Origin: Microbacterium maritypicum
GTDB lineage: Bacteria; Actinomycetota; Actinomycetes; Actinomycetales; Microbacteriaceae
Assembly: GCF_041529975.1 (NCBI RefSeq)
Contig: NZ_CP168030.1
Span: forward strand, 2,232,001 to 2,296,000
Direction of reading: 5' to 3'
Length of the DNA: 64,000 nt
A model generated the notes under the pieces. It had not been told where the DNA came from. It was given only the letters and a program-made list of their open reading frames with translations, and searched no databases. A program made the translations under genes and the position numbers. How positions within the stretch are numbered: position 1 is the first letter of the stretch; every line of letters starts with the position of its first letter. Of this stretch, positions 30,971 to 40,498 are shown piece by piece.

Positions 30971-30984
30971 TGCTCATATGAGCA
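30971..30984. promoter_or_regulatory. Perfect palindrome upstream of the deo operon, probable operator
   Basis: TGCTCATATGAGCA is a perfect 14-bp palindrome located 68 bp before the regulator's start, in the only intergenic region of the operon. A TACGCT -10-like box follows at 31013-31018. The SorC/DeoR-type regulator encoded next is the obvious candidate to bind it. Confidence 0.6.
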
Positions 30985-31038
30985 ATTGCGTGCGCGAACG
31001 CAGTTTCCGGCCTACGCTGGGTGAGGAAGGAGGATGCC

Positions 31039-31974
31039 GTGGAAGAAGATCTACTCATGGTTCGCGTCGCCGAGCTCTACTACGACGAGGACAAGACCCA
31101 GGACGAGATCGGCGGGCTCCTCAAGATCTCCCGCTGGAAGGTCGGCCGACTTCTGGTCCAGGCCAAGGACCGCGGCATCGTGCGCATCGAGATCGTGCAC
31201 CCGCGTGCCCGTCGGCTCGGTCTGGAGCGGATGCTGGTGGAGCGGTTCGGCCTCACCGATGCCGTCGTCGTGCCCGCGCCGGACGGCGACGACGGGACGC
31301 TCGAGCGCGTCGCGCAGGCTGCCGCCGACTTCCTGACCGCGCTGCGTCCGGTTCCGCGCACCCTCGGCGTGAGCTGGGGGCGTACGCTCCGTGCCGTCGC
31401 TGAAGCCCTCCCCGACGGATGGGCCAACGGTGTCACCGTCGTGCAGCTCAACGGCGGCGTCAGCCTGAACCGCCGCTCCGGCGGCGCGGCCGGGCTGGCC
31501 GTGACGATCGCCCAGCGCGCCTCCGGGCAGGTGTCGCTGCTGCCGAGCCCGGCGATCCTCGAGCGCGTGGAGACCAAACAGGCCATCGAGTCCGACCGCA
31601 CGGTCGCGGCGGTTCTCGAAGAAGCTGCCGAGGCGCAGGCGTTCCTGTTCACCGCGGGACCTTGCGATGCCTCGTCCGCCCACGTCGAGAACGGCTACCT
31701 CACGGGCGAGGAGGTCGAGGAGCTGGCGCGGCGCGGCGCGGTCGGTGACGTTCTCGGCCGCTACGTCGATGCCGAGGGCAACATCGTCGACTCGCAGCTC
31801 GACGCCCGGACGGTCGGCGTGTCGCTCGACCGGCTGCGCGGAGCCGCCCACGCGATCTTCGTCACGGCGGGCCCCGCCAAGCACGACATCGCACGCACGG
31901 TCGTGACCAGTGGCCTGTGCGGTGTACTGGTGACCGATGAGACCACAGCACGAGCATTGTTGGAGGAACAGTGA
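31039..31974 (+). CDS. SorC/DeoR-type sugar-binding transcriptional regulator
   Basis: The 311-aa protein has an N-terminal helix-turn-helix (about residues 7-50, DKTQDEIGGLLKISRWKVGR) and a C-terminal sugar-phosphate-binding domain of the CggR/SorC type (TLGVSWGRTLRAVAEALP, then TAGPCDASSAHVENGYLTG). It is related to Bacillus DeoR, whose inducer is deoxyribose-5-phosphate. GTG 31039 is preferred because AAGGAGG lies at 31027-31033; an in-frame GTG at 31021 lacks one. It heads an operon with deoC, overlapping it by 4 bp. Confidence 0.88.
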   Translation: MEEDLLMVRVAELYYDEDKTQDEIGGLLKISRWKVGRLLVQAKDRGIVRIEIVHPRARRLGLERMLVERFGLTDAVVVPAPDGDDGTLERVAQAAADFLTALRPVPRTLGVSWGRTLRAVAEALPDGWANGVTVVQLNGGVSLNRRSGGAAGLAVTIAQRASGQVSLLPSPAILERVETKQAIESDRTVAAVLEEAAEAQAFLFTAGPCDASSAHVENGYLTGEEVEELARRGAVGDVLGRYVDAEGNIVDSQLDARTVGVSLDRLRGAAHAIFVTAGPAKHDIARTVVTSGLCGVLVTDETTARALLEEQ

Positions 31975-32972
31975 CGACCACAGAAATCAGCCGCAGGACG
32001 GCGGTGGATGTCCTCGGCGGTGAGCCGGACGATGCCACCCTCCGTCGCTTCCTGCACGGGCTCCCCGGCGTCGACGCGGTCGGCCTGGAGCAGCGCGCTG
32101 CGGGCCTCGGCACCCGCTCCATCAAGACCACGTCGAAGGCCTGGGCCCTCGACACCATCATCAAGCTGATCGACCTCACCACACTCGAGGGTGCGGACAC
32201 TCCTGGCAAGGTGCGATCGCTCGTCGCGAAGGCGAAGAATCCGGACGCCGCCGACCCCTCGACCCCTCGGGTCGCGGCCGTGTGCGTGTACGGCGACATG
32301 GTGGGCGACGCGGTCACCGCCCTGGGCGGCCTGCACGGCGACCCCGACGACGGTCTGATCTCGGTCGCGGCAGTGGCCACGGCGTTCCCGAGCGGCCGTG
32401 CGTCGCTCGCGATCAAGCTCGCCGACACCGCCGAGGCGGTCGCCGCGGGCGCAGACGAGATCGACATGGTCATCGATCGGGGAGCCTTCCTCTCCGGGCG
32501 CTACGGCCTCGTGTTCGATCAGATCGCCCAGGTGAAGGAAGCCTGCCGCCGCGAAGACGGTTCGTCCGCCTCCCTCAAGGTGATCCTCGAGACCGGTGAA
32601 CTGAACACCTACGACAACATCAAGCGCGCTTCCTGGCTCGGCATCCTGGCGGGAGGCGACTTCATCAAGACGTCGACCGGAAAAGTGCAGCCTGCGGCGA
32701 CCCTGCCGACCACGCTGCTGATGCTCGAGACGGTCCGCGACTGGCACCGCGGCACGGGTGAGAAGATCGGCGTGAAGCCGGCCGGCGGCATCCGCTCCTC
32801 GAAGGACGCGGTGAAGTATCTCGTCACGGTGGCCGAGACCGTGGGGGAGGAGTGGCTGCAGCCGCACCTGTTCCGCTTCGGTGCGTCCAGCCTTCTCAAC
32901 GATGTGCTCCTGCAGCGTCAGAAGCTCAGCTCCGGCCACTACTCGGGCCCCGACTACGTCACGATCGACTGA
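31971..32972 (+). CDS. deoC: Deoxyribose-phosphate aldolase
   Basis: The 333-aa class I aldolase cleaves 2-deoxyribose-5-phosphate to acetaldehyde and glyceraldehyde-3-phosphate. The Schiff-base lysine is K233 in FIKTSTGK, the second catalytic Lys is K269 in GVKPAGGI, and the Asp partner lies in ADEIDMVI near residue 165. It is longer than E. coli DeoC (259 aa), with an N-terminal extension of about 45 residues and a C-terminal tail, as in animal and some actinobacterial DeoC. The acetaldehyde product fits the aldehyde dehydrogenase genes that follow. Confidence 0.95.
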   Translation: MTTTEISRRTAVDVLGGEPDDATLRRFLHGLPGVDAVGLEQRAAGLGTRSIKTTSKAWALDTIIKLIDLTTLEGADTPGKVRSLVAKAKNPDAADPSTPRVAAVCVYGDMVGDAVTALGGLHGDPDDGLISVAAVATAFPSGRASLAIKLADTAEAVAAGADEIDMVIDRGAFLSGRYGLVFDQIAQVKEACRREDGSSASLKVILETGELNTYDNIKRASWLGILAGGDFIKTSTGKVQPAATLPTTLLMLETVRDWHRGTGEKIGVKPAGGIRSSKDAVKYLVTVAETVGEEWLQPHLFRFGASSLLNDVLLQRQKLSSGHYSGPDYVTID

Positions 32973-32985
32973 CGGGAAGACGAAC

Positions 32986-34428
32986 ATGTCATTTCTGGAA
33001 TACGCTCCCGCACCGGAGTCCACTGCGGTCCTGAACCTCAAGAACAGCTACGGGCTGTTCATCGACGGCGAGTTCGTCGACGGGTCGGGCACGCCCTTCA
33101 ACACCATCTCCCCGGCGACCGAGAAGCACATCGCGGAGATCGCCTCCGCGAGTGACGACGACGTGGACCGTGCGGTCAAGGCGGCGCGTCGCGCCTACGA
33201 GAAGACCTGGTCTCGGATGAGCGGCCGCGACCGCGGCAAGTACCTCTTCCGCATCGCCCGCCTCGTGCAGGAGCGTGCTCGCGAGCTCGCCGTCGCGGAG
33301 AGCCTCGACAACGGCAAGCCGATCAAGGAGAGTCGCGACGTCGACGTGCCGCTCGTCGCCTCCTGGTTCTTCTACTACGCGGGCTGGGCGGACAAGCTCG
33401 ATCACGCCGGGCTCGGCGCGAACCCCCGCGCTCTCGGCGTCGCCGGACAGATCATCCCGTGGAACTTCCCGCTGCTCATGCTCGCGTGGAAGATCGCGCC
33501 CGCTCTCGCCGCCGGCAACACGGTCGTGCTCAAGCCCGCCGAGACTACGCCGCTCACGGCGCTGATCTTCGCCGAGATCCTGCAGCAGGCCGACCTTCCG
33601 GCCGGTGTCGTGAACATCGTCACCGGCGCGGGAGCCACGGGCTCGACGCTCGTGCGTCACCCTGATGTGGACAAGGTCGCCTTCACCGGCTCGACCGGCG
33701 TCGGTCGCGACATCGCGCGCGCCGTGGCCGGTACGAAGAAGAAGGTGACGCTGGAACTGGGCGGCAAGGCCGCGAACATCGTGTTCGACGATGCTCCGAT
33801 CGACCAGGCCGTCGAGGGCATCGTCAACGGCATCTTCTTCAACCAGGGCCACGTCTGCTGCGCAGGGAGCCGCCTGCTGGTGCAGGAGTCGATCCACGAT
33901 GAGGTCGTCGACCGGCTCAAGTCGCGCCTGTCGACTCTGCGCCTCGGCGACCCGCTCGACAAGAACACCGACATCGGTGCGATCAACTCGGCGGCGCAGC
34001 TCGCCCGCATCCGCGAGCTGAGCGACATCGGCGAGGCCGAAGGTGCGGAGCGCTGGACGGCGGACTGCGCGATCCCCGAGCAGGGGTTCTGGTTCGCTCC
34101 GACCATCTTCACCGGAGTCGAGGCGTCGCACCGCATCGCCCGTGACGAGGTCTTCGGTCCCGTGCTCTCGGTGCTCACCTTCCGCACACCGGCCGAGGCC
34201 GTGGCGAAGGCGAACAACACGCCCTACGGGCTGTCGGCGGGCATCTGGTCCGACAAGGGATCCCGCATCCTCGCGGTGGCCGACCGGCTCCGCGCCGGCG
34301 TGATCTGGGCCAACACCTTCAACCGCTTCGATCCGTCGAGCCCGTTCGGTGGATACAAGGAGTCCGGATACGGCCGCGAGGGCGGACGCCAGGGTCTCAC
34401 CGCCTACCTCAAGGGAGCCACAGCATGA
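32986..34428 (+). CDS. Aldehyde dehydrogenase (ALDH16-like catalytic polypeptide)
   Basis: The 480-aa NAD(P)-dependent enzyme has the cofactor region PWNFPLLMLAWKIAPALAAG at about residues 158-177, FTGSTGVGR near 233, general-base Glu257 (LELGGK) and nucleophile Cys291 (NQGHVCCAGSR). It starts 13 bp after deoC, so the likely substrate is acetaldehyde from deoxyribose-5-phosphate cleavage, giving acetate (inference). The next gene encodes a partner-like aldehyde dehydrogenase without active site and overlaps by 4 bp. Pairing of a catalytic and a degenerate domain is the hallmark of the ALDH16 family. Confidence 0.88.
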   Translation: MSFLEYAPAPESTAVLNLKNSYGLFIDGEFVDGSGTPFNTISPATEKHIAEIASASDDDVDRAVKAARRAYEKTWSRMSGRDRGKYLFRIARLVQERARELAVAESLDNGKPIKESRDVDVPLVASWFFYYAGWADKLDHAGLGANPRALGVAGQIIPWNFPLLMLAWKIAPALAAGNTVVLKPAETTPLTALIFAEILQQADLPAGVVNIVTGAGATGSTLVRHPDVDKVAFTGSTGVGRDIARAVAGTKKKVTLELGGKAANIVFDDAPIDQAVEGIVNGIFFNQGHVCCAGSRLLVQESIHDEVVDRLKSRLSTLRLGDPLDKNTDIGAINSAAQLARIRELSDIGEAEGAERWTADCAIPEQGFWFAPTIFTGVEASHRIARDEVFGPVLSVLTFRTPAEAVAKANNTPYGLSAGIWSDKGSRILAVADRLRAGVIWANTFNRFDPSSPFGGYKESGYGREGGRQGLTAYLKGATA

Positions 34429-35276
34429 GCAAGCGACTGACCGTCCCGAAGACGTACAAGCTCGCGATCGGTGGGGCCTTCCCGCGCAGCGAGTCAGGTC
34501 GCACGTACGAGGTGCTCTCGCCCAAGGGCGAATTCCTCGCCAATGCCGCGAAGGGTTCCCGCAAGGATGCCCGTGACGCCGTGGTGGCCGCGCGCGCCGC
34601 GGTCAAGGGCTGGTCCGGGGCGACCGCCTACAACCGCGGACAGGTGCTCTACCGTGTCGCCGAGGTGCTCGAGGGTCGGCGTGCGCAGTTCATCGACGAG
34701 ATCGTCGCCCAGCAGGGACTCTCGTCCTCGGCCGCGGCCACGCAGGTAGACGACGCCATCGATCTCTGGGTCTGGTACGCGGGCTGGTGCGACAAGTACG
34801 CCCAGGTCGCGGGGAACGCGAACCCGGTCTCGGGCCCGTACTTCAACATCTCGGTTCCGGAGCCGACGGGCGTCGTCGCGATCATCGCGCCGCAGGATTC
34901 CGCGCTGCTGGGGCTGGTCTCGGTCGTCGCTCCGGCGCTCGTGGCGGGCAACACGGTCGTGGTGGTGGCCAGCGAACGGCATCCGCTCTCGGCCATCAGC
35001 CTCGCCGAGGTCCTGGCCACGAGTGACGTGCCGGGCGGCGTCGTCAACGTGCTGACGGGTTCGCCTGCGGAGGTCGCCCCGTGGCTGGCGTCGCACCAGG
35101 ATGTGAACGCCCTCGACCTCGCGGGTGCCGGCGACCTCGACTGGGTCGACATGCAGATCGCGGCCGCAGACACCCTCAAGCGTGTGCTCACTCCGGGTGA
35201 GGTCGTCGCCTCTCCCGAGCGGATCGGCGCCTTCACCGAGGTGAAGACGGTCTGGCACACCAAGAGCATGGTCTGA
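34425..35276 (+). CDS. Aldehyde dehydrogenase-like protein lacking the catalytic domain
   Basis: The 283-aa protein matches the first half of an aldehyde dehydrogenase (nucleotide-binding fold, EPTGVVAIIAPQDSALLGLV at about 146-165, VAGNTVVVVASERHPL). It then jumps to a typical C-terminal end (RIGAFTEVKTVW). The middle, which would hold the catalytic Cys and Glu, is absent. Keeping both ends suggests a precise domain loss rather than random truncation. It resembles the inactive second domain of ALDH16 proteins, here as a separate chain. A structural or dimerising role with the preceding enzyme is likely (inference). Confidence 0.8.
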   Translation: MSKRLTVPKTYKLAIGGAFPRSESGRTYEVLSPKGEFLANAAKGSRKDARDAVVAARAAVKGWSGATAYNRGQVLYRVAEVLEGRRAQFIDEIVAQQGLSSSAAATQVDDAIDLWVWYAGWCDKYAQVAGNANPVSGPYFNISVPEPTGVVAIIAPQDSALLGLVSVVAPALVAGNTVVVVASERHPLSAISLAEVLATSDVPGGVVNVLTGSPAEVAPWLASHQDVNALDLAGAGDLDWVDMQIAAADTLKRVLTPGEVVASPERIGAFTEVKTVWHTKSMV

Positions 35277-35294
35277 CGCGGCTCTGCAGATCTC

Positions 35295-35354
35295 GTGAGG
35301 GGTCGGGAATCGCCGCCTCGGAACCGGGGATAGCGGCGGTTCCTGACTCCTCAT
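35295..35354. terminator. Long imperfect inverted repeat after the deo operon
   Basis: Bases 35295-35316 and 35333-35354 form a 22-bp stem whose only irregularities are G-U type pairs on the + strand RNA, with a 16-nt loop. It lies 18 bp after the operon's last stop and upstream of clpX, so it probably terminates the deo operon; it could also be a dispersed palindromic element. Confidence 0.65.
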
Positions 35355-35455
35355 GTGTCGCGACCCGATGCCGAGTACGGTCCAATGCGGCCCAGTGTCG
35401 TATGCAGCGGTTAGGCTCGAAGGACGATCTCTGATCCCCCCATAGGAGGACGCGC

Positions 35456-36724
<1,269 letters not shown>

Positions 36725-36730
36725 CCTCGA

Positions 36731-37228
36731 TCAGGCCAGCGGCAAGATGAGGTCGGTGCGCAGCTCTGCCGGCGTTGTGCTCGGATCGGACACGTACACC
36801 TCGATCCAGACACTTCCGGTACGGAGCCCCTGCGCTCCGGCGCGTTCGACGAGACCCGCCCATCCGGCACCGAGTTCCTCGTAGGAGCCGAGCACGGTCG
36901 TCGCGACAGCGGGCCCCGACGGCAGGGCCGAGCCGATGATGACACTCCCGCTCGCCGTGGGGATCGGATTCTCCGGCGGGGAGACCACGGGGTAGCCGAG
37001 TTCGAGATCGAAGACGTCCATCGGGTCGCCGTGGTAGATCGCGAGCGCGGGGCCGGCCGGGGTCAGCACGTCGCCGGCGAACGTCAGGGCGATCGCCGAG
37101 TAGCCCGCGTCGAACGCGTCGGAAAGGTCGGCGATGCGGATGCCGTTGTGACGGATCACCGCGAGCGGAACGGCGTCGAGGTCCAGACGGTCAGCCGGGC
37201 CGAACGGTGCGTCGGGGAATGCGTTCAT
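36731..37228 (-). CDS. GyrI-like / effector-binding domain protein
   Basis: The 165-aa protein resembles the standalone GyrI-like (bacterial transcription activator effector-binding) fold: ALAIYHGDPMDVFDLELGYPV in the middle and WIEVYVSDPSTTPAELRTDL at the end, a common closing motif in this family. Such domains bind small hydrophobic ligands, and standalone members are of varied function. It is convergent with clpX (6 bp between stops) and lies 19 bp downstream of the M3 peptidase gene on the same strand. Confidence 0.75.
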   Translation of the reverse strand: MNAFPDAPFGPADRLDLDAVPLAVIRHNGIRIADLSDAFDAGYSAIALTFAGDVLTPAGPALAIYHGDPMDVFDLELGYPVVSPPENPIPTASGSVIIGSALPSGPAVATTVLGSYEELGAGWAGLVERAGAQGLRTGSVWIEVYVSDPSTTPAELRTDLILPLA

Positions 37229-37247
37229 GCCCTCAGGGTCTCACGAC

Positions 37248-39299
37248 TCAGCCGCCGAGGCCACGGCGCTTCAACAGCGGCTCGATCTCAGCGTCGCGAC
37301 CCCGGAAGTCGCGGTACGCCTGCAGGGGGTCCTTCGAACCGCCGACCCCGAGCAAGCGCCCGCGGAACCGGTCACCGTTGGCGCGGGTGAGCCCGCCGTT
37401 CTCCCGGAACCAGTCGACCGTGTCGGCGTCGAGCACCTCGCTCCAGATGTAGGAGTAGTAGCCCGCGCTGTACCCGCCGGAGAAGACGTGCGCGAAGTAT
37501 GTGGACGAGTAGCGGGTGGGGACAGCCGGGTCGTCGAGGCCGATGTCGGCGAGGGCGGCGGCCTCGAACGCGGCGACGTCGCCGATCTCCGCGTCGACGC
37601 CCACGCGGTGCCACGCCTGGTCCAGCCATGCGGCGGCCAGGTACTCGCTCGTCGCGTGGCCTTGATCGAACGTCTCGGTCGCGCGCAGGCGCTCGACGAT
37701 GGCGGGGTCGAGGGGTTCGCCGGTCTCGTGGTGTCGGGCGTAGTTGTCGAGGACCTCCGGCCAGAGGATCCACATCTCGTTCACCTGGCTCGGGAACTCG
37801 ACGAAGTCCCGGAACACGTTCGTCCCGGCGAAGTGCGGGTAGGTCACCGTCGCGAAGAGTCCGTGGAGGGCATGTCCGAACTCGTGGAACAGCGTGGTGA
37901 CTTCGTCGAGAGTCAACAGTGTGGGCTCGCCGTCGCCGGGCAGCGGCACGTTGAGGTTGTTGACGACGACCGGTGCGGTTCCGCGCAGTCGTGACTGGCT
38001 CACGATCGCGTTCATCCACGCCCCACCGCGCTTCGAATCGCGCGTGTACAGGTCGAGGACGTACAGGCCGACGGGAGTTCCGTCGTCGTTGCGCACCTCG
38101 AACACGCGAGTCCCGGGGTGGTACGCCACCAGGTCCTCGCGCTCCGCGAACGTCACACCGTACAGCTGCGTCGCGGCGAAGAAGACTCCGTCCTGCAGCA
38201 CGCGCTCCGCCTCGAACCAGGGGCGCAGGGCGCTGGAGTCGATGTCGTACCGCGCCGTGCGCTCCCGTTCGGTGTAGTACGCCCAGTCGTGGGCCTCCAC
38301 GGCGAACGGCGTGGATTCGGTCTCGTCGACGATCGCCTGCAGAGCGGTGTGCTCGGCCGTCGCATTACGTGCGGAGGGCGCGGCGAGCCGACGCAGCATC
38401 TGCTCGACGGCATCGGGAGTCCCGGCCGTCTCGTCGGCGGTGACGTACGCCGCGTGCGACTCGTACCCGAGCAGAGCCGCACGCTCCGCCCGCAGCCGCA
38501 CGATCTCGAGGAGGACCGGGCGGTTGTCGTTCGCGTTGTCGCGGGATCCGCGCGCGAGAGAGGCGGCCATGATGCGCCGTCGCGACTCCCGCACTCGCAG
38601 CTGGGCCAGCGCGGGGTGTCCCGTGAACAGCGGCAGCGTGATGAGCAGCTTGCCGTCGAGCCCGCGGTCCGTCGCGGCACGCGCCGCGGCCGACAGCTCT
38701 CCGGTGCTCAGACCATCGAGCTCCGCGGGGGTGTCGAACACCACGGCGAGGTCGTTCGTGTCGTTCAGCAGGTTGCGCTCGAACGTGTTCGTCAGCGTCG
38801 AGAGCTTCTGGTTCAGCGCCGTCAGTCGTTCTTTGGCCTGGTCGTCGAGGCCGGCACCCGCGTGCGTCATCTCGCGGTGGTGGCGCTCCACCAGGTAGCG
38901 CTGCTCGGCGTCGAGACCGAGAGCATCCCGCTGCTCGAACACCTGCTGCACGCGCCAGTACAGCTGCGCGTCGAGGGTGATCGCGTCCTGGTGGGCGGCC
39001 ATGAGGGGTGCGAGCTGCTCGTCGATCTCCTGGATCTCCGGCGTCGCATCCGCGGAGCTGACCGTGTAGAAGGCGTGCGCGACCCGGTCGAGCAGCTCGC
39101 CCGAGCGTTCGAGCGCCTCGAGGGTGTTCTCGAAGGTCGGCATCGATCGCACCATCGTGATGCGGGCGACCTCGCGGAGTTGCTCCTCGAACCCGGCCTG
39201 GAACGCCGGGAGATAGTGCTCGGGCCGGATCGCGGGGTAATCGGGGAGCCCGAAGGGGAGAGTCGACGGCTGGAGGAGCGGATTCGTGGCGTCGGTCAT
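37248..39299 (-). CDS. M3-family zinc metallopeptidase (peptidyl-dipeptidase Dcp / oligopeptidase A type)
   Basis: The 683-aa cytoplasmic oligopeptidase has the zinc motif HEFGHALHGLF at about residue 470, with the third ligand region FVEFPSQVNEMW downstream. The N-terminal FGLPDYPAIRPEHYLPAF is typical of the M3A group. These enzymes cut short peptides, often removing C-terminal dipeptides. There is no signal peptide. The promoter must lie in the 103-bp gap shared with the divergent ArsR-type gene. Confidence 0.93.
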   Translation of the reverse strand: MTDATNPLLQPSTLPFGLPDYPAIRPEHYLPAFQAGFEEQLREVARITMVRSMPTFENTLEALERSGELLDRVAHAFYTVSSADATPEIQEIDEQLAPLMAAHQDAITLDAQLYWRVQQVFEQRDALGLDAEQRYLVERHHREMTHAGAGLDDQAKERLTALNQKLSTLTNTFERNLLNDTNDLAVVFDTPAELDGLSTGELSAAARAATDRGLDGKLLITLPLFTGHPALAQLRVRESRRRIMAASLARGSRDNANDNRPVLLEIVRLRAERAALLGYESHAAYVTADETAGTPDAVEQMLRRLAAPSARNATAEHTALQAIVDETESTPFAVEAHDWAYYTERERTARYDIDSSALRPWFEAERVLQDGVFFAATQLYGVTFAEREDLVAYHPGTRVFEVRNDDGTPVGLYVLDLYTRDSKRGGAWMNAIVSQSRLRGTAPVVVNNLNVPLPGDGEPTLLTLDEVTTLFHEFGHALHGLFATVTYPHFAGTNVFRDFVEFPSQVNEMWILWPEVLDNYARHHETGEPLDPAIVERLRATETFDQGHATSEYLAAAWLDQAWHRVGVDAEIGDVAAFEAAALADIGLDDPAVPTRYSSTYFAHVFSGGYSAGYYSYIWSEVLDADTVDWFRENGGLTRANGDRFRGRLLGVGGSKDPLQAYRDFRGRDAEIEPLLKRRGLGG

Positions 39300-39352
39300 C
39301 CTCCGAGCCTATCCACCGAGGTCGTCAGAGCTCAGGAATCGTCAGGAGAGTC

Positions 39353-39402
39353 TTGCAAAGAAACACTTGCAAAGAAAGCTTTGCAAAGGTATCTTTGCAT
39401 AC
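39353..39402. promoter_or_regulatory. Four 14-bp-spaced TTGCA repeats, probable operator and promoter of the ArsR-type gene
   Basis: TTGCAAAG occurs at 39353, 39367 and 39381, and TTGCAT at 39395: four copies at an exact 14-bp period ending at the start codon. The third lies in a perfect palindrome CTTTGCAAAG (39379-39388). TTGCAA at 39367-39372 and TATCTT at 39390-39395 are 17 bp apart and could be the -35 and -10 boxes of a leaderless promoter, so regulator binding would block transcription. Confidence 0.7.
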
Positions 39403-40026
39403 ATGACGAACGGGACGCAGGTACGGACGCTCGATGCCGGGGCACTCAAGGCGCTGGCGCATCCGCTTCGGGTGAAGATCTTCGACCTCCTCGCGGCTCG
39501 CGGTCCGCAGACCGCCAGTTCGCTGGCGGCCCTGGTGGGGGAGACCTCCGGATCCACGAGCTACCACCTTCGCGCACTCGCCGCGCACGACCTCATCCGC
39601 GAGGTCGAGGGGCGAGGCACCGCCCGCGAGCGGTGGTGGGAACGGCCGAAGGGACGGATCGACGTTCCCGGTCCCGACGAGATGACCTCGCCCGCCAATC
39701 GCGCGGCGGCCCAGATCGTCAACTCGGAGTTCTTCCGTCTTCGTCACGAGACCCTCATGGCCTACGTCAATCGCCCTCAGGCGGACGTGCCGGAGGAGTG
39801 GCGCGACACCGGCGTCATCATGACCACGCACCTGGATCTGACGCCGGAGCAGGCGGTGTCGCTCCGCGATGAGCTCGAGGCGATCGTCGAGGGCGCGATC
39901 GAGCGCTACCGGGGTCAGACCGGCCCGGACGTGCGGCGGGTGTCGCTGCGGACCGAGCTCTTCGACCTGTCGACACCGTCGACCGCGTCATCCGCACCCG
40001 CCACCGACTCGGAGGAGGAAGCATGA
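39403..40026 (+). CDS. ArsR/HTH_20-type winged-helix transcriptional regulator
   Basis: The 207-aa protein has a winged helix at about residues 12-80 (LKALAHPLRVKIFDLLAARGP, then GSTSYHLRALAAHDLIRE). The C-terminal part (about residues 95-190) has no cysteine cluster, so it is not a metal sensor of the classical ArsR type. ATG 39403 is chosen because the -10 box and repeat array end there; the open frame upstream runs through the operator. It overlaps the following small gene by 4 bp. It probably represses itself through the TTGCAAAG array. Confidence 0.85.
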   Translation: MTNGTQVRTLDAGALKALAHPLRVKIFDLLAARGPQTASSLAALVGETSGSTSYHLRALAAHDLIREVEGRGTARERWWERPKGRIDVPGPDEMTSPANRAAAQIVNSEFFRLRHETLMAYVNRPQADVPEEWRDTGVIMTTHLDLTPEQAVSLRDELEAIVEGAIERYRGQTGPDVRRVSLRTELFDLSTPSTASSAPATDSEEEA

Positions 40027-40241
40027 CCACCGCAACGCTTCACCTGATGGCTCCGACCCACACCGAGGCTCGGCTACTTCGGCTGGCCGAGACTCTCACC
40101 GCATGGGTCGCTCGCCGCGTCGCCCGCCGGGTCGAGCGGCACGCGCGCGTTCTCGACAGACTGCGGCAGCAGCAGACACCGACACAGGATCCGCAGTCGT
40201 TGACCCGCGCGCTCGCGCAGCTCGACATCCCTCGGTTCTGA
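40023..40241 (+). CDS. Small Arg-rich protein coupled to the ArsR-type regulator
   Basis: The 72-aa protein overlaps the regulator gene by 4 bp (ATGA). It is helical and highly basic in the middle (ARRVARRVERHARVLDRLRQ), with no membrane helix. The small size, coupling and lack of an obvious transporter suggest an accessory of the regulator, but I do not recognise a family. Confidence 0.55.
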   Translation: MTTATLHLMAPTHTEARLLRLAETLTAWVARRVARRVERHARVLDRLRQQQTPTQDPQSLTRALAQLDIPRF

Positions 40242-40282
40242 AGGAGGCCGAAGTCTCTCCGCGTCTCTCCGCGCGGGCCGGC

Positions 40283-40498
40283 TCAGTCCGCGAAAGGGCG
40301 GGCGACGACCTCGCCGGATGCGGCCTGGAAGACCTCCCAGCCGGCGTCGAGCTCCGCGATGGCGCGTCCCTCGAGCCAGGTGAGGGTCCAGTGGCCGGTG
40401 AGGCCCTTCGCCTCCACCGCGGCGATCGCGGGACGCAGCGATGCGGGGACCGAGGCCGGTGCCTCGGATCCGGCCGCCCATCGAGTGCCGAGCTGCAT
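40283..40498 (-). CDS. Small protein coupled to valS
   Basis: The 71-aa protein's ATG at 40498 shares one base with the valS stop (TGATG on the minus strand), so it is translated by coupling. It contains LTGHWTLTWLEGRAIAELDAG and ends GEVVARPFAD. There is no recognisable family. Its strand, spacing and coupling to valS support it as real. Confidence 0.55.
   Translation of the reverse strand: MQLGTRWAAGSEAPASVPASLRPAIAAVEAKGLTGHWTLTWLEGRAIAELDAGWEVFQAASGEVVARPFAD

Noticed and set aside
34425-35276. The second aldehyde dehydrogenase gene as a frameshifted pseudogene
   Set aside because: The frame is open from an overlapping start to a stop, both family ends are kept, and no remnant of the catalytic domain is present in other frames.
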